Shown: piece after piece, positions 6,914 to 16,200 of the stretch
Layout: each line of letters opens with the position of its first letter
How positions within the stretch are numbered: position 1 is the stretch's first letter
The notes under the pieces: model-generated
What the model saw: only the letters and a program-made list of their open reading frames with translations
Database searches by the model: none
Told to the model about the DNA's origin: nothing
Source of the DNA: Clostridia bacterium
GTDB taxonomy: Bacteria; Bacillota; Clostridia; Oscillospirales; CAG-272
DNA: 59,618 bases
Assembly: GCA_017937135.1 (NCBI GenBank)
Contig: JAGBEE010000031.1
Span: 1-59,618 of the forward strand
Direction: 5' to 3'
Translations under genes and position numbers: made by a program

Positions 6914-6967
6914 GGAGAAAATAAGAGACTAATTATAGAGAATACTTGTAGATGAAAGGGATATATA

Positions 6968-7750
6968 ATGAAAAAAGCAACGATAAAAATCACCTTTTTA
7001 GGCACGTGTGCGTGTGATTTTTCGCCAAAATTGGATAAAGAACTAAAGGATAAGCTCGATTGTGATGCAAGGCGCTCAAGCTCCGTATTATTAAACGACA
7101 ATTTTCTTATTGACTGTGGCACACACACTATAAATTCCTTAGATATTCTTAAAATAGATAAGACAAAAATAACGGATTTGTTTATAACTCATCTGCATAG
7201 CGACCACTACGATATTGATAATATTAAAATGCTTGCGAAAAATCATTCAATACCACTCAATTTATGGGTAAGAGAAGATGCTGATATCCCCGAAATATTA
7301 AACGTAAATGTAATAAAAATGAAATCCTTTGTACGTTATGAGGTAAAAGGAGCATATATAACCTCGCTTCTTGCAAATCACGACCAAGATTCATTTCCAC
7401 AGCACTTTTTGATAGAAAGTAATGATAAGAAAATATTTTATGGTTGTGACGGAGCGTGGATTTTAAATCCCACATACTATTATTTAAAGGACGCAAGGCT
7501 TGATATGGCGATTCTTGACTGCACCTGTGGTGATTATGTTGGCGATTATCGTATAGCAGAGCATAACACCATACCAATGATAAGGCAGCTACTACCGTCA
7601 TTGAAAAGCTTTGGAATAATAGATGATAATACAAAAATATATCTTTCGCATTTAGCACCATCATTACATAAGCCACATTCGGATACTGTTAAAATCGCAC
7701 AAGAATTTGGCGCATATGTTGCCTATGATGGATTAATTCAAGAAATATAA
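6968..7750 (+). CDS. MBL-fold metallo-hydrolase
   Basis: A 260-residue metallo-beta-lactamase-fold hydrolase. It opens with ITFLGTCACDF, typical of PhnP/phosphodiesterase-like MBL proteins. The zinc motif THLHSDHY gives H75, H77, D79 and H80; further ligands are probably the His in ANHDQDS, the Asp in YGCDGAW and the His in LSHLAPSLH. There is no signal peptide. It may hydrolyse a cyclic or phosphodiester compound, but no specific substrate can be read. It follows the alpha/beta hydrolase by 54 bp and precedes the GH78 gene by 14 bp, suggesting one operon. Confidence 0.8.
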   Translation: MKKATIKITFLGTCACDFSPKLDKELKDKLDCDARRSSSVLLNDNFLIDCGTHTINSLDILKIDKTKITDLFITHLHSDHYDIDNIKMLAKNHSIPLNLWVREDADIPEILNVNVIKMKSFVRYEVKGAYITSLLANHDQDSFPQHFLIESNDKKIFYGCDGAWILNPTYYYLKDARLDMAILDCTCGDYVGDYRIAEHNTIPMIRQLLPSLKSFGIIDDNTKIYLSHLAPSLHKPHSDTVKIAQEFGAYVAYDGLIQEI

Positions 7751-7764
7751 GCAGTAGGAAAAAC

Positions 7765-9687
7765 ATGAATATATTTGAAAAAAGTCAATGGATATGGATA
7801 AAAAAGGCCGCAGACGTGGATGAATACGCCGAATTTTGCGATAAGCTTGAATACTATGGTGGAAAAGCGAGCATACGTCTATCCTGTGATTCGGATTATA
7901 CACTATACATTAATGAGCAATATGTCGCCTCTAATCAATATGGAGATTACGAGCATTATAAAATCTATGATGAAATAGAAATATCTAACTATTTAAAAGA
8001 GGGTGAAAACAATATTGAAATCCTCGTGCATTATTTTGGTGAGAATTCTCAGAGATACAAGGTAGGGAAAGGTGGACTAATATACGAGGTTATATGCGAT
8101 AATAGCATAATTGCATACAGTAGCGAAAAAACACTTTCTCGCAAAAGTCCTACCTATATAAGTGGCAGAAAAATAAGGGTAAGCTCTCAGCTTGGCTTCA
8201 CGTTCTCATATGATTCCACCAAGGAAACAAAGCTTGGATATGATATATCAAGAATTGTAGAAAAAAGCTGTACATTTTATCCCCGTCCAATAAAAAAGCA
8301 AACTATTAAAGATAGACAAAAAATAAAGAGCATAAAAGTATATAGTGATAGCCATTACTTGATAGATTTGGGCACGGAGATAGTTGGGCTTCCCACGCTT
8401 GAAATAGTGTCTGAGAATGAAGCTGATATTACAGTTGCATATGGTGAGCATATAGAGGACGGATGCGTCAGAAAAACTATTTATGACAGAAATTTCTATT
8501 ATGAATATAAGGCAAAAAAGGGACATAACCAATTTACAAATTATATGCTACGCTTAGCGTGTCGCTATCTTGAGGTGTTTTCAAGCTCACCAATTGAAAT
8601 AAAATATGTTGGTGTTCTTCCTCAAATATATGAGATTGAAGAGAATGAATGTAAAATAGAGAGTGCTCTTGACAGAAAAATATATGATATATGCGTAAAT
8701 ACGCTAAAGCTTTGTATGATGGAGCACTATGTAGATTGTCCTTGGAGAGAGCAGGCGCTTTATGCCTTCGATTCAAGAAATCAAATGCTTTGTGGATATT
8801 ACGTCTTTAAAGACGGAAACAAGGACTACGCAAGAGCAAATTTAAAGCTTATAGGACAGGATAGACGTAATGATGGCTTATTATCAATATGCTATCCCTG
8901 TGGCACGAGCTTAGCAATTCCCTCATTTTCGCTTTATTACATACTTCAAATGAAGGAATACATTGATTACACCCGTGATACAAGCTTAAGTGGCGAGCTA
9001 TATGAAAAAATGTGTTTAATTATAGACGAGTTTTTAAAGAATTCCCCCAACGGCTTAATAAACAAGTTTTCAGGCGATGAAATGTGGAATTTTTATGACT
9101 GGTCGCCTTTCCTATCCGGAAGCCTTGGTGTATCACAGGATGCAAAGAGCGATTTGATTGTAAATTGCCTGTTTATAATCGCGCTTGATTGCTTGGAACA
9201 AATAGCTGGGCGTATAGGCAAAAGCTTTAATTATGTCTTGCTTGCACAAAATCTAAGGTTAAAAACAAGAAATGAATTTTTGACAAATAGCAACACCTTT
9301 ACAGTTCACAGAAACGCTGATGAAATAACCGTGCTTGGCAATTCGTTGGCGATTTTAGCAAAGGTAGCCACAAAAGAAGAAGCACATTATCTTTGTGAAA
9401 AAATTATCAACGGACAAATGCACGATTGCTCTCTTAGTATGAAGATTTTTGAATATGAAGCGCTTCTTTATGTAAATAGTGAAAAATACAAGGCGTTTGT
9501 GCTAAACGACATCAGAACAAACTACAAAAAAATGTTAGACTATGGCTCGGATACTGTATGGGAAACCATAGATGGTCCAAGCGCCTTTGATAATGCAGGA
9601 AGCCTATGTCACGGCTGGAGCGCAATACCAGTGTACATATTCCACAAGCTTGGAATAGCAAAAAAAGAAGGTGAGAGAATAATATGA
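7765..9687 (+). CDS. GH78-like alpha-L-rhamnosidase (six-hairpin glycosidase)
   Basis: A 640-residue intracellular glycoside hydrolase resembling family 78. An N-terminal beta-sandwich (about 1-180) includes YTLYINEQYV. The (alpha/alpha)6 catalytic barrel begins near 300 with DCPWREQ, matching the GH78 DCPxRxE motif that carries the acid residue. The late motif WETIDGP...SLCHGWSA (about 605-630) is also typical. There is no signal peptide, so it probably acts on imported oligosaccharides. The stop overlaps the next gene's start (ATGA). It is shorter than many GH78 enzymes (800-1000 residues), lacking extra beta domains. Specificity for rhamnose is presumed from family. Confidence 0.8.
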   Translation: MNIFEKSQWIWIKKAADVDEYAEFCDKLEYYGGKASIRLSCDSDYTLYINEQYVASNQYGDYEHYKIYDEIEISNYLKEGENNIEILVHYFGENSQRYKVGKGGLIYEVICDNSIIAYSSEKTLSRKSPTYISGRKIRVSSQLGFTFSYDSTKETKLGYDISRIVEKSCTFYPRPIKKQTIKDRQKIKSIKVYSDSHYLIDLGTEIVGLPTLEIVSENEADITVAYGEHIEDGCVRKTIYDRNFYYEYKAKKGHNQFTNYMLRLACRYLEVFSSSPIEIKYVGVLPQIYEIEENECKIESALDRKIYDICVNTLKLCMMEHYVDCPWREQALYAFDSRNQMLCGYYVFKDGNKDYARANLKLIGQDRRNDGLLSICYPCGTSLAIPSFSLYYILQMKEYIDYTRDTSLSGELYEKMCLIIDEFLKNSPNGLINKFSGDEMWNFYDWSPFLSGSLGVSQDAKSDLIVNCLFIIALDCLEQIAGRIGKSFNYVLLAQNLRLKTRNEFLTNSNTFTVHRNADEITVLGNSLAILAKVATKEEAHYLCEKIINGQMHDCSLSMKIFEYEALLYVNSEKYKAFVLNDIRTNYKKMLDYGSDTVWETIDGPSAFDNAGSLCHGWSAIPVYIFHKLGIAKKEGERII

Positions 9688-10112
9688 AAAAAGAGCTTGA
9701 AATTTACCGTTCTAAATTTTATGTAGCAATAATATTTGCTTTTTCAATAATATCATTTCTAATATCACTTTTCTATATGGTTAATTTTATGGAAATCTCG
9801 ATATTTATGATTGTAATTTTTTTGACACTTAGCATATTAGGCGTCGCAATAAGCATAATTTGCGTTTATAGGGATATAAAGGTGCTTGATATCAAGAATG
9901 AACGGCTAATTATATATAAGCCCACAGAAACGATCATATTGCTTAGTGACATTGAAAAAGTCATAATACAAAATAGCAAAAGAGCATTCGATGTAACTAT
10001 AATAACAAAGGAGCAAGAACTAAATATACATTCGTTTATATCATTCAAAAACGAGAAAACAAATGAATTTTTTGCTCTTATGAATGAATATCAAATAAAA
10101 ATTGAAAATTAA
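9684..10112 (+). CDS. Small membrane protein, two TM segments plus PH-like tail
   Basis: A 142-residue protein of unknown function. It has two hydrophobic segments (about 13-35 and 38-62) with little between them, then a cytosolic beta-rich region containing LIIYKPTETIILLSDIEKVII, in the style of bacterial PH (photosystem/YdbT-like) domains. The start ATG 9684 overlaps the GH78 stop by 4 bp, so the two are translationally coupled. No terminator follows, but a separate promoter for the lipoprotein begins 35 bp downstream. Confidence 0.7.
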   Translation: MKKELEIYRSKFYVAIIFAFSIISFLISLFYMVNFMEISIFMIVIFLTLSILGVAISIICVYRDIKVLDIKNERLIIYKPTETIILLSDIEKVIIQNSKRAFDVTIITKEQELNIHSFISFKNEKTNEFFALMNEYQIKIEN

Positions 10113-10146
10113 ATAAGTAAATATTTGATTAACTCTCACAAAAATA

Positions 10147-10175
10147 TTGACTGTTAGGGTCAAATGTGATAAAAT
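10147..10175 (+). promoter_or_regulatory. SigA extended -10 promoter for DUF4353 lipoprotein
   Basis: TTGACT, a 17-bp spacer ending in TGA, then TAAAAT. This arrangement recurs upstream of many transcription units in the window. It lies 50 bp before the lipoprotein start. Confidence 0.65.
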
Positions 10176-10224
10176 ATAAAAAATAAATATATGTTTTTTG
10201 TGCATATTGCAAAAGGAGTGTAAA

Positions 10225-12216
10225 ATGAAAAAGCTAATTGCATTACTTATATCGCTTTTGACTCTTGTATTTTTGGTAGCTTGTGGAGATGAAGAGACAC
10301 CAATAGATACAAGCTCTAAGCAAGAAGGAACAAATTCGGGCGAGGCATTGCAGCCAGATGAGGATTTGGTTACCATTCCATCAAATTATGACGTGCCTGA
10401 AATCCTTGAGCTTTTAGGAAGCAAGCTGGATGTCTTCGATGCAAAGGATAAATTTGAAGTAGGCGGAGAAGCTCTTGGATACGAGGGCGTAACTGATGTA
10501 GACGTTTCAGAAATCACTCTTAAAGGAAAATATGAAATTAAATATGGTGGAGCATATAGATTTCATGGTAAATCTGAAAATGCCCAAATATACGTTAAGC
10601 CTGAAAATAAGGGTACAGAGGACGTTGTGATTCTTCTTGACAACGTGGACCTTACATTTGGCGCGGGCGCACCCACCATCTATGCAGAGGACTGCAAATC
10701 AGTAACAATAATTTTAGTAGATGGTAGTGAGAATTACCTTAGTGATGCATCTAATAACGATGGAGAAAAGGGAGTTATTAGAGTTAGAAGCTGTGATTTA
10801 ACACTTGATGGCAAGGGCAAGCTTACAATAGATGCAAAGGAAAAATATGCTATTTCTAACACCAAGAAGCTCACAATAAAGGGTGGAGAATACGACATTA
10901 CCTCTGTAGAACACGGTATTTACGGAAATGAAGGCCTTACAGTAAAGGCTGGTAAATATACAATGGATGTGCAAAAGAGCGCGTTTAAGAGTGGTAATGA
11001 CCATGCAAATGAAAAAGATGAGCAACCAGAGCCAGGCTACATAGTAATAAACGAGTGTAGCGCAAAGCTCAAATGTGGAACAAATGGATTTAATTGCTTT
11101 GGACCAGTTACAATTGATAATGGATACTTTAAAATCGAAGCCAAGGATGGAAATGGCATAGATGCAACTGAAAATGTTGAAATCAAAAACGGAACCTTTA
11201 TAATCAATTCCGCAAAATCTGCGATAAAATCCGAAAAGGATGTTTCAATTTCAGGTGAAGCTAATGTTAAAATTGAAACAACAGGCAATGGTATTTCTGG
11301 AAACAATGTAACAGTATCTACAAAGGGTATAATATATATTCAAACCTCAGCACTTTATCTTAGAATTACAAGATTTGATAATTTTGCTTATGTAAAGATA
11401 AGTGGCGAATATAAGGTATACGATGCTAAAAATACAGAGCATGCAAATGAGGATGTTTACATAAAAATAGCCGATGATGAATATGTAAAGGCATATATAA
11501 AAGCCGAGGATGCTTACGTAAATTACAGACCTGATGTTCACACACAAAAGAACCCTGTTTTATACGAGCGCAGAGACTGTAAGGGTATTAAGTCTGACAA
11601 TAAGCTGACCATAACAAATGTAACACTCGGCATTAACTCATATGAGGATGCATTAAAGGCTACTACAGTTGCTATTTCAAGTGGCGAAATTATCGTTAAT
11701 ACTATGATAGATGGTATTGATACAGATAGTGTAACAATTTCTGGCACTGCTAATTTCAGAGTGGTATATTCACAAAAGGGAATAAATGCAAAGACAGTAA
11801 AGATAGAAAACGGAAAGGTTGATATCGTTGCTGATAAGGATGCTATAAACGGAAAAAATATAACTATAACCAATGGAATAGTTTACCTGTACGATAAATT
11901 TGACACGGGAGAAAACGGAACTGTTACAGTAAATGGTGGAAAGGTAATAATGCTTTCTACCACAAAGAAGCCTCAAGCAACCTCAGGTAGTGCTAAATAT
12001 ATTTCTGGAGTTATAGAAAATAAAGCGCAATGCGTAGCAGGCGCTTATATGAGAATAACAAACGGAAAGGATATAATAGAATTTAAGCTACCAAAGGACT
12101 ATTTAGAGAAGGCAGCACTTTATATCACAACAAATGAAAGCTCCGTAACGGTAGAAATAGGCGTTTATGAAAATGGCGAATTTAAGCCAGCAAAGACAGA
12201 GACCTTAAGCAAATAA
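10225..12216 (+). CDS. DUF4353-type carbohydrate-binding beta-helix lipoprotein
   Basis: A 663-residue secreted lipoprotein. A lipoprotein signal peptide (MKKLIALLISLLTLVFLVAC) ends in the lipobox LVAC with the lipidated Cys at 20. A linker rich in Ser/Glu follows, then a long series of parallel beta-helix-like repeats such as ITLKGKYEIKYGG, LTIKGGEYDITS, VTVNGGKVIML. This matches the DUF4353 family (Cthe_2159-like), for which calcium-dependent pectin or polygalacturonate binding has been reported. The true start is ATG 10225 with AAAAGGAG; the longer frame lacks a site. It is monocistronic, with its own promoter and terminator. It probably binds plant or host polysaccharide at the cell surface. 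Confidence 0.82.
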   Translation: MKKLIALLISLLTLVFLVACGDEETPIDTSSKQEGTNSGEALQPDEDLVTIPSNYDVPEILELLGSKLDVFDAKDKFEVGGEALGYEGVTDVDVSEITLKGKYEIKYGGAYRFHGKSENAQIYVKPENKGTEDVVILLDNVDLTFGAGAPTIYAEDCKSVTIILVDGSENYLSDASNNDGEKGVIRVRSCDLTLDGKGKLTIDAKEKYAISNTKKLTIKGGEYDITSVEHGIYGNEGLTVKAGKYTMDVQKSAFKSGNDHANEKDEQPEPGYIVINECSAKLKCGTNGFNCFGPVTIDNGYFKIEAKDGNGIDATENVEIKNGTFIINSAKSAIKSEKDVSISGEANVKIETTGNGISGNNVTVSTKGIIYIQTSALYLRITRFDNFAYVKISGEYKVYDAKNTEHANEDVYIKIADDEYVKAYIKAEDAYVNYRPDVHTQKNPVLYERRDCKGIKSDNKLTITNVTLGINSYEDALKATTVAISSGEIIVNTMIDGIDTDSVTISGTANFRVVYSQKGINAKTVKIENGKVDIVADKDAINGKNITITNGIVYLYDKFDTGENGTVTVNGGKVIMLSTTKKPQATSGSAKYISGVIENKAQCVAGAYMRITNGKDIIEFKLPKDYLEKAALYITTNESSVTVEIGVYENGEFKPAKTETLSK

Positions 12217-12220
12217 AAAT

Positions 12221-12254
12221 AAAAATCGACGGCTGATTAGCCGTCGATTTTTTT
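12221..12254. terminator. Bidirectional intrinsic terminator
   Basis: A stem AAAAATCGACGGCT / AGCCGTCGATTTTT with loop GATT lies between the convergent lipoprotein and wzy-like genes. T-tracts on both strands serve both. The stop codon of the minus gene sits in the loop region. Confidence 0.9.
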
Positions 12255-13610
12255 ATCGGTATCAAAGCTACACTTTTCTAAAAGAACAAGCAGAAGCGAA
12301 TATATAAATGTTGGATACATATTAAAGAAATGATTATCAAGCAAGCTTCCAAATAACAAGGTTCCTATCGCAAGTGCCATATAGAGCGTGTAAACGCTTC
12401 TTTTTTGCCACAAAAGCTCAAGTGTTTCAAATCTATGCCATAAATAAGCAAACAAGCCTACAATGCCACACGCGCCCATCATTTGTATTATTGTATTATG
12501 ATATCTGTATGGCAAGAATGGAATAAATTGAAAATCATAAGCCCAATCGGAATAAAACCCAGTGCCAAAAATAGGATTATCAAAGAAGTTTATAATGCCA
12601 TACTCGTAAATTTCAAATCTACCATTGTCATCAAGACCACGCTGTAAATAATCGTTTAAAATAGAAGCGATTTTGTCCCAATAAATAAATATTCCCACAA
12701 AGCATAAAATAATAGCGCTAAGGGTGAGAATTCTGTTGATTTTTTTGTTCACTCCGACAAAACAGCTGACAATGGCACAAATAACTATTGTTATACCGCC
12801 CGAAAGAAGAGAAGAACGACTAAGAGATAAAATAATTGCTATGAAGGATATACCACCTGTTAAATAGAAAATAAAGCCAAATTTTTTAACGGTAGAAGCA
12901 AAATAGAAATGTATCGGCAGTAAAAATGCAAGCATTCCACCAATATTGTTCCACATTCCCCAACCAACACGAATGGTTTCCTTAACAATAGAGCCATTAT
13001 TAAACTCAATTTGGTGAACAAATGAGAGGAAAAGCTGGATAGTGACAAGAAGAGAAGTTAAATAAAGAATATAAAAAACATAATTTTTCAAGCTATCAGT
13101 AATTTTTAAGTTAACGTAAAATAACCAAAATATCAACGAAATTGAGCCTACCAAAATAAGCGCATAGGTAAAATTACCAAAAACATATTCATCAAAATTT
13201 AGAAAGCCATTCAGTAAAAAGGATACTGATAAAAATACAAAGCCTAAAAATAATTTAGATTTTGTAAAGCTTTTAAAATCAATGCTTTTTCTATAAATTA
13301 TAAAATGAGCAATAAAAAAACCAACAAGCAATATAGCGAGAATAATTATTGCAACAATATATGGCGTGGTATAAAATTTACCACTCATTATGCTTTTTTC
13401 AGAAAACATCATAATGAACATAATCAATGGAGAGATGATAAATTTTAAATCATCACAGGTCAATAGACCAATGATTACGCTTGAAATTATCAATGATGCT
13501 CCAAAAACCTCAATAGAGAGGGAATGACAAATAAGAGCGATAAGAAAAATAGCCAAGGGATAATAATAGCTATTTAAAAATGTACGAGACCTTTCAACAA
13601 ATTTTGTCAT
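12237..13610 (-). CDS. O-antigen ligase / Wzy-like polymerase
   Basis: A 457-residue polytopic membrane protein with about 11-12 hydrophobic segments. The Wzy_C/O-antigen ligase signature is visible in the large loop: GRFEIYEYGIINFFDNPIFG and GTGFYSDW, followed by PYRYHNTIIQMMGACGIVG with the conserved H. It probably polymerises or ligates repeat units of an exopolysaccharide or teichoic-type polymer at the outer face of the membrane. Start ATG 13610 has AGGAGATATT. It is the last gene of a minus-strand operon with cpsD, cpsC and cpsB homologues, from which it is separated by a strong hairpin. Confidence 0.8.
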   Translation of the reverse strand: MTKFVERSRTFLNSYYYPLAIFLIALICHSLSIEVFGASLIISSVIIGLLTCDDLKFIISPLIMFIMMFSEKSIMSGKFYTTPYIVAIIILAILLVGFFIAHFIIYRKSIDFKSFTKSKLFLGFVFLSVSFLLNGFLNFDEYVFGNFTYALILVGSISLIFWLFYVNLKITDSLKNYVFYILYLTSLLVTIQLFLSFVHQIEFNNGSIVKETIRVGWGMWNNIGGMLAFLLPIHFYFASTVKKFGFIFYLTGGISFIAIILSLSRSSLLSGGITIVICAIVSCFVGVNKKINRILTLSAIILCFVGIFIYWDKIASILNDYLQRGLDDNGRFEIYEYGIINFFDNPIFGTGFYSDWAYDFQFIPFLPYRYHNTIIQMMGACGIVGLFAYLWHRFETLELLWQKRSVYTLYMALAIGTLLFGSLLDNHFFNMYPTFIYSLLLVLLEKCSFDTDKKIDG

Positions 13611-13628
13611 AATATCTCCTAACTAAAA

Positions 13629-13660
13629 TAGGAATTCGGACTTCTAATTCCGAATTCCTA
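13629..13660 (-). promoter_or_regulatory. 12-bp hairpin between cpsD and wzy-like gene
   Basis: TAGGAATTCGGA and its exact reverse complement are separated by 8 nt. On the minus strand no run of Ts follows, so it is more likely a partial terminator or mRNA-processing/stability element lowering expression of the polymerase relative to the kinase. Confidence 0.5.
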
Positions 13661-13670
13661 CATTTGTAGA

Positions 13671-14441
13671 TTATTTCTTATTTTCTTCAGAATCATCGCC
13701 GTAGCCATAACCACCGTATTGACCGTAGCCATAGCCGTATTTACCATAGCGAGATTTTTTGTATTTTCCGTAGTATTTCTTATAGTAGTTATTGTAATAA
13801 GAGCCGGACTTCATTGGAATACGATTAAGAATAGCACCAAGAACTCTGCAATTACTCTTTTCGAGCTGCTCCTTTACATCTTGCGCGAAGCGGTAGCTGA
13901 TGTCATTAGCAGTAATAACAAGAATAGCACCGTCGCAAAAGGCAGAGATAACAGAAGCATCAATAACTGCGCCAAGAGGAGCTGCGTCTATAATAACATA
14001 ATCGTACTCATTGCGTGCATTGGCCACCATATCCTTGAATTTGTTACAGCCAAGAAGCTCAACTGGATTAGGAGGTACTGCTCCTGCAAATACCATATAA
14101 AGATTTTCAAATTGTGTAGAGTAGAGCACGCTATCATAATCTGTTTGACCAGAAAGATACTCACTAAGACCGAGAATTTCATTTTCGTTAGTGGTATATT
14201 TTGTTGCAAAAACTGATTTACGAAGGTCGCTGTCTATTAAAAGAACCTTTTTGTCAGCAAGAGCTAAGGATTTAGCAAGCTCAAGTGAAATTGTACTTTT
14301 ACCTTCATTTTTAACACAGCTTGTGATTAGAACGGTTTTTACATCATCGCCAGAGAAGAGGAAATTTGTACGAAGAGTCTTGAAAGCCTCTCTTACGGAA
14401 TAGTTCATTTTTTTAGTTTCATTTAAAACTGTATTATTCAT
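13671..14441 (-). CDS. cpsD: CpsD/CapB-type tyrosine kinase with Tyr-rich tail
   Basis: A 256-residue bacterial tyrosine (BY) kinase that partners with the Wzz-like membrane protein encoded upstream to control polysaccharide assembly. Walker A is SCVKNEGKST (41-50), Walker A' is VLLIDSDLRK (66-75) and Walker B is YVIIDAAP (148-155). The C-terminal tail (about 214-248) is extremely Tyr/Gly/Lys rich, with 14 tyrosines in about 35 residues, the autophosphorylation cluster. The start is ATG 14441, with GAGG 9 nt upstream; the in-frame GTG at 14456 lies in that site. The preceding gene stops 12 bp upstream. Confidence 0.88.
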   Translation of the reverse strand: MNNTVLNETKKMNYSVREAFKTLRTNFLFSGDDVKTVLITSCVKNEGKSTISLELAKSLALADKKVLLIDSDLRKSVFATKYTTNENEILGLSEYLSGQTDYDSVLYSTQFENLYMVFAGAVPPNPVELLGCNKFKDMVANARNEYDYVIIDAAPLGAVIDASVISAFCDGAILVITANDISYRFAQDVKEQLEKSNCRVLGAILNRIPMKSGSYYNNYYKKYYGKYKKSRYGKYGYGYGQYGGYGYGDDSEENKK

Positions 14442-14452
14442 AATTTTATACC

Positions 14453-15274
14453 TCACGCCTCATCAATTTCGGGAATCGCGCCCAAAACGCTTAAGCCAAG
14501 ATGCTTTTGAATGTCATCAGGTGTCTTAATTTTGTCATCAAAGATGAATATAGCAATTAAAATTGCACAAACAAGAACTGCACCAATAAGAGCAGCAATA
14601 AAAATGTTTTTCGTCAAGCTGATATTAGATGGATTGTTGCTTATTTTTCCTCTTGAATAAATATCAGTTTTGATATTTTCGTTTGGAATTACTTCTATTA
14701 CATCACCATCTTCGTTTTCAATCTTTTCACCCATAAGGTTTTTTACATAGTCCTCATAGTAGTAAAGAACGGCATTGGAAATAACAGCAGAGAGCTCTGG
14801 GTTTACAGTTGTCGCAGTAACAGAAACCAATGGAGAATCCTCGTTTCCAGAAACGGAAATATATGAGCGGATTTGACCTCCGGATATCATTTCTCCTACT
14901 ATTCCGCCAAATTTGGTTAAGAAGTCGTAATCCTTAGCCTCTTTACCTAAAATTGTATCCATAGGAAAATCGTTCTTATTCAGCTTTTCAGCGACGTCAT
15001 CGCAAAAGTCACCTGTAATGATGTATGGGCTGGCATAAGTAAGCTGTTGACCACCCGTCATATTAGAGGTAATATTAGTACTGCCTGAATCGTTTACAAT
15101 TAGCATATCTGTAGTAGAAGAATACTTAGGTGTAACGAAATAACTGGTGTAAACGAAAGCGATAATTGCAAAGCAGATAACAACAAGAGCGATGATCCAA
15201 AGCTTGCCAAGAAGAAATCTTGCAATGTCCCTTATATCAATCTCGTTGTTCTTAACATTGTTGTTAGAATCCAT
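14453..15274 (-). CDS. cpsC: Wzz-like polysaccharide co-polymerase / kinase activator (CpsC)
   Basis: A 273-residue chain-length determinant protein. There is a transmembrane helix at about 20-42 (WIIALVVICFAIIAFVYTSY), a large extracytoplasmic domain, and a second helix at about 228-250 (IFIAALIGAVLVCAILIAIF). The short cytosolic tail would contact the CpsD kinase. Before the second helix the usual PxxP motif is replaced by NNPSNIS. Start ATG 15274 has AAGGAG. It lies between the phosphatase (10 bp) and the kinase, the classic cpsB-C-D order. Confidence 0.83.
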   Translation of the reverse strand: MDSNNNVKNNEIDIRDIARFLLGKLWIIALVVICFAIIAFVYTSYFVTPKYSSTTDMLIVNDSGSTNITSNMTGGQQLTYASPYIITGDFCDDVAEKLNKNDFPMDTILGKEAKDYDFLTKFGGIVGEMISGGQIRSYISVSGNEDSPLVSVTATTVNPELSAVISNAVLYYYEDYVKNLMGEKIENEDGDVIEVIPNENIKTDIYSRGKISNNPSNISLTKNIFIAALIGAVLVCAILIAIFIFDDKIKTPDDIQKHLGLSVLGAIPEIDEA

Positions 15275-15284
15275 TTTTAACTCC

Positions 15285-16031
15285 TTAATATATTTTTACA
15301 TTATTTATAATAGCATTTGGTGTAGTGAAAAAAAGCATTTTTGCATATTCCTCTCCGTAGCGCTTAAAAATTTTATCGTGCGCTTTAGAAAGAATAGGGG
15401 ATAGCTCCTTGTCATTATGTGCATCAGTACAGATAATATCAACGAGCTTATTTTTTAGAGCATTTTTAATAAAACGAGCGGTCTTGCCAAACCAAAATTT
15501 TAATATTGACCCTGCATTTATTTGTAATAATGCCCCCAGACCTCGTAGCTCTTTGAGCTTTGATGGGTCATTAACAAGAGCACTATACCTTTCAATGTGA
15601 GCGATAACAGGAATATATCCCTTACGTAAAATCTTAGACACTATATTCTCAATATCAAACATTGGTGTTTCCGGCTTAAACTCGACTAAAACATAAGAGC
15701 TATCTGCTAAAAATCTACATTTTCCCGTAGACAATGAATTACAAATGTCGTTGTGAAACATAACCTCGTTGCCAAGATATATTTTCATATCAGAATATTT
15801 TTCGTTGACATATTCAAGAGCAGAGGAAAAGACCCTTTCAATATGCAAGTTGTATTTTCTTATATGCTCATCATTTTTAAATTGATGAATTTTAAAATGA
15901 GGAGTAAAGCAAATAGCTTTAATACCATCATTATAAGCAATATCAAGCATGCTTTTCATCATGTCATCGTCATAAGCGCCGTCATCAACGCTCGAAAGAA
16001 TATGGCAATGTAAATCTATTAAATCGTACAA
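15285..16031 (-). CDS. cpsB: CpsB/YwqE-type tyrosine-protein phosphatase (PHP fold)
   Basis: A 248-residue manganese-dependent PHP-family phosphatase that dephosphorylates the CpsD tail. The metal-binding LIDLHCHILSSVDDGA is at the very N-terminus (HxH at 8-10). Later CFTPHF, GNEVM, PVIAHIERY and CTDAHND give the remaining PHP ligands. I choose TTG 16031 as start because AGGGAG stands exactly 7 nt upstream and the protein then begins, like relatives, with -YDLIDLHCH; a more distal TTG at 16061 lacks a site. It is the first gene of the minus-strand operon. Confidence 0.87.
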   Translation of the reverse strand: MYDLIDLHCHILSSVDDGAYDDDMMKSMLDIAYNDGIKAICFTPHFKIHQFKNDEHIRKYNLHIERVFSSALEYVNEKYSDMKIYLGNEVMFHNDICNSLSTGKCRFLADSSYVLVEFKPETPMFDIENIVSKILRKGYIPVIAHIERYSALVNDPSKLKELRGLGALLQINAGSILKFWFGKTARFIKNALKNKLVDIICTDAHNDKELSPILSKAHDKIFKRYGEEYAKMLFFTTPNAIINNVKIY

Positions 16032-16066
16032 AACAATACTCCCTTGTGAATTTTTACACAATTAGT

Positions 16067-16095
16067 ATTCTACCACAATGGTCGTAATTTGTCAA
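16067..16095 (-). promoter_or_regulatory. SigA extended -10 promoter of the cps operon
   Basis: Minus strand TTGACA, a 17-bp spacer ending TGG, then TAGAAT. The predicted start site is about 30 bp before the TTG start codon of the phosphatase gene. Confidence 0.7.
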
Positions 16096-16148
16096 TAGAA
16101 TATAAAATAAAATAATTTTTATATTAGAAGAGAAATGGTGTTAAAATG

Positions 16149-16177
16149 TTGACAAAAAAGTATAATTTTGATAAAAT
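16149..16177 (+). promoter_or_regulatory. SigA extended -10 promoter for radical SAM gene
   Basis: TTGACA, a 17-bp spacer ending TGA, then TAAAAT. Transcription would start near 16184. This rules out the in-frame start codon at 16168 and supports the TTG at 16201. Confidence 0.72.
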
Positions 16178-16200
16178 TTAATATGAATGGAGGGATTGAC

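Noticed and set aside
13719-14216. 165-codon open frame on the plus strand opposite cpsD
   Set aside because: It arises from the repetitive Tyr/Gly codons of the cpsD tail read backwards; no ribosome site and no recognisable protein.
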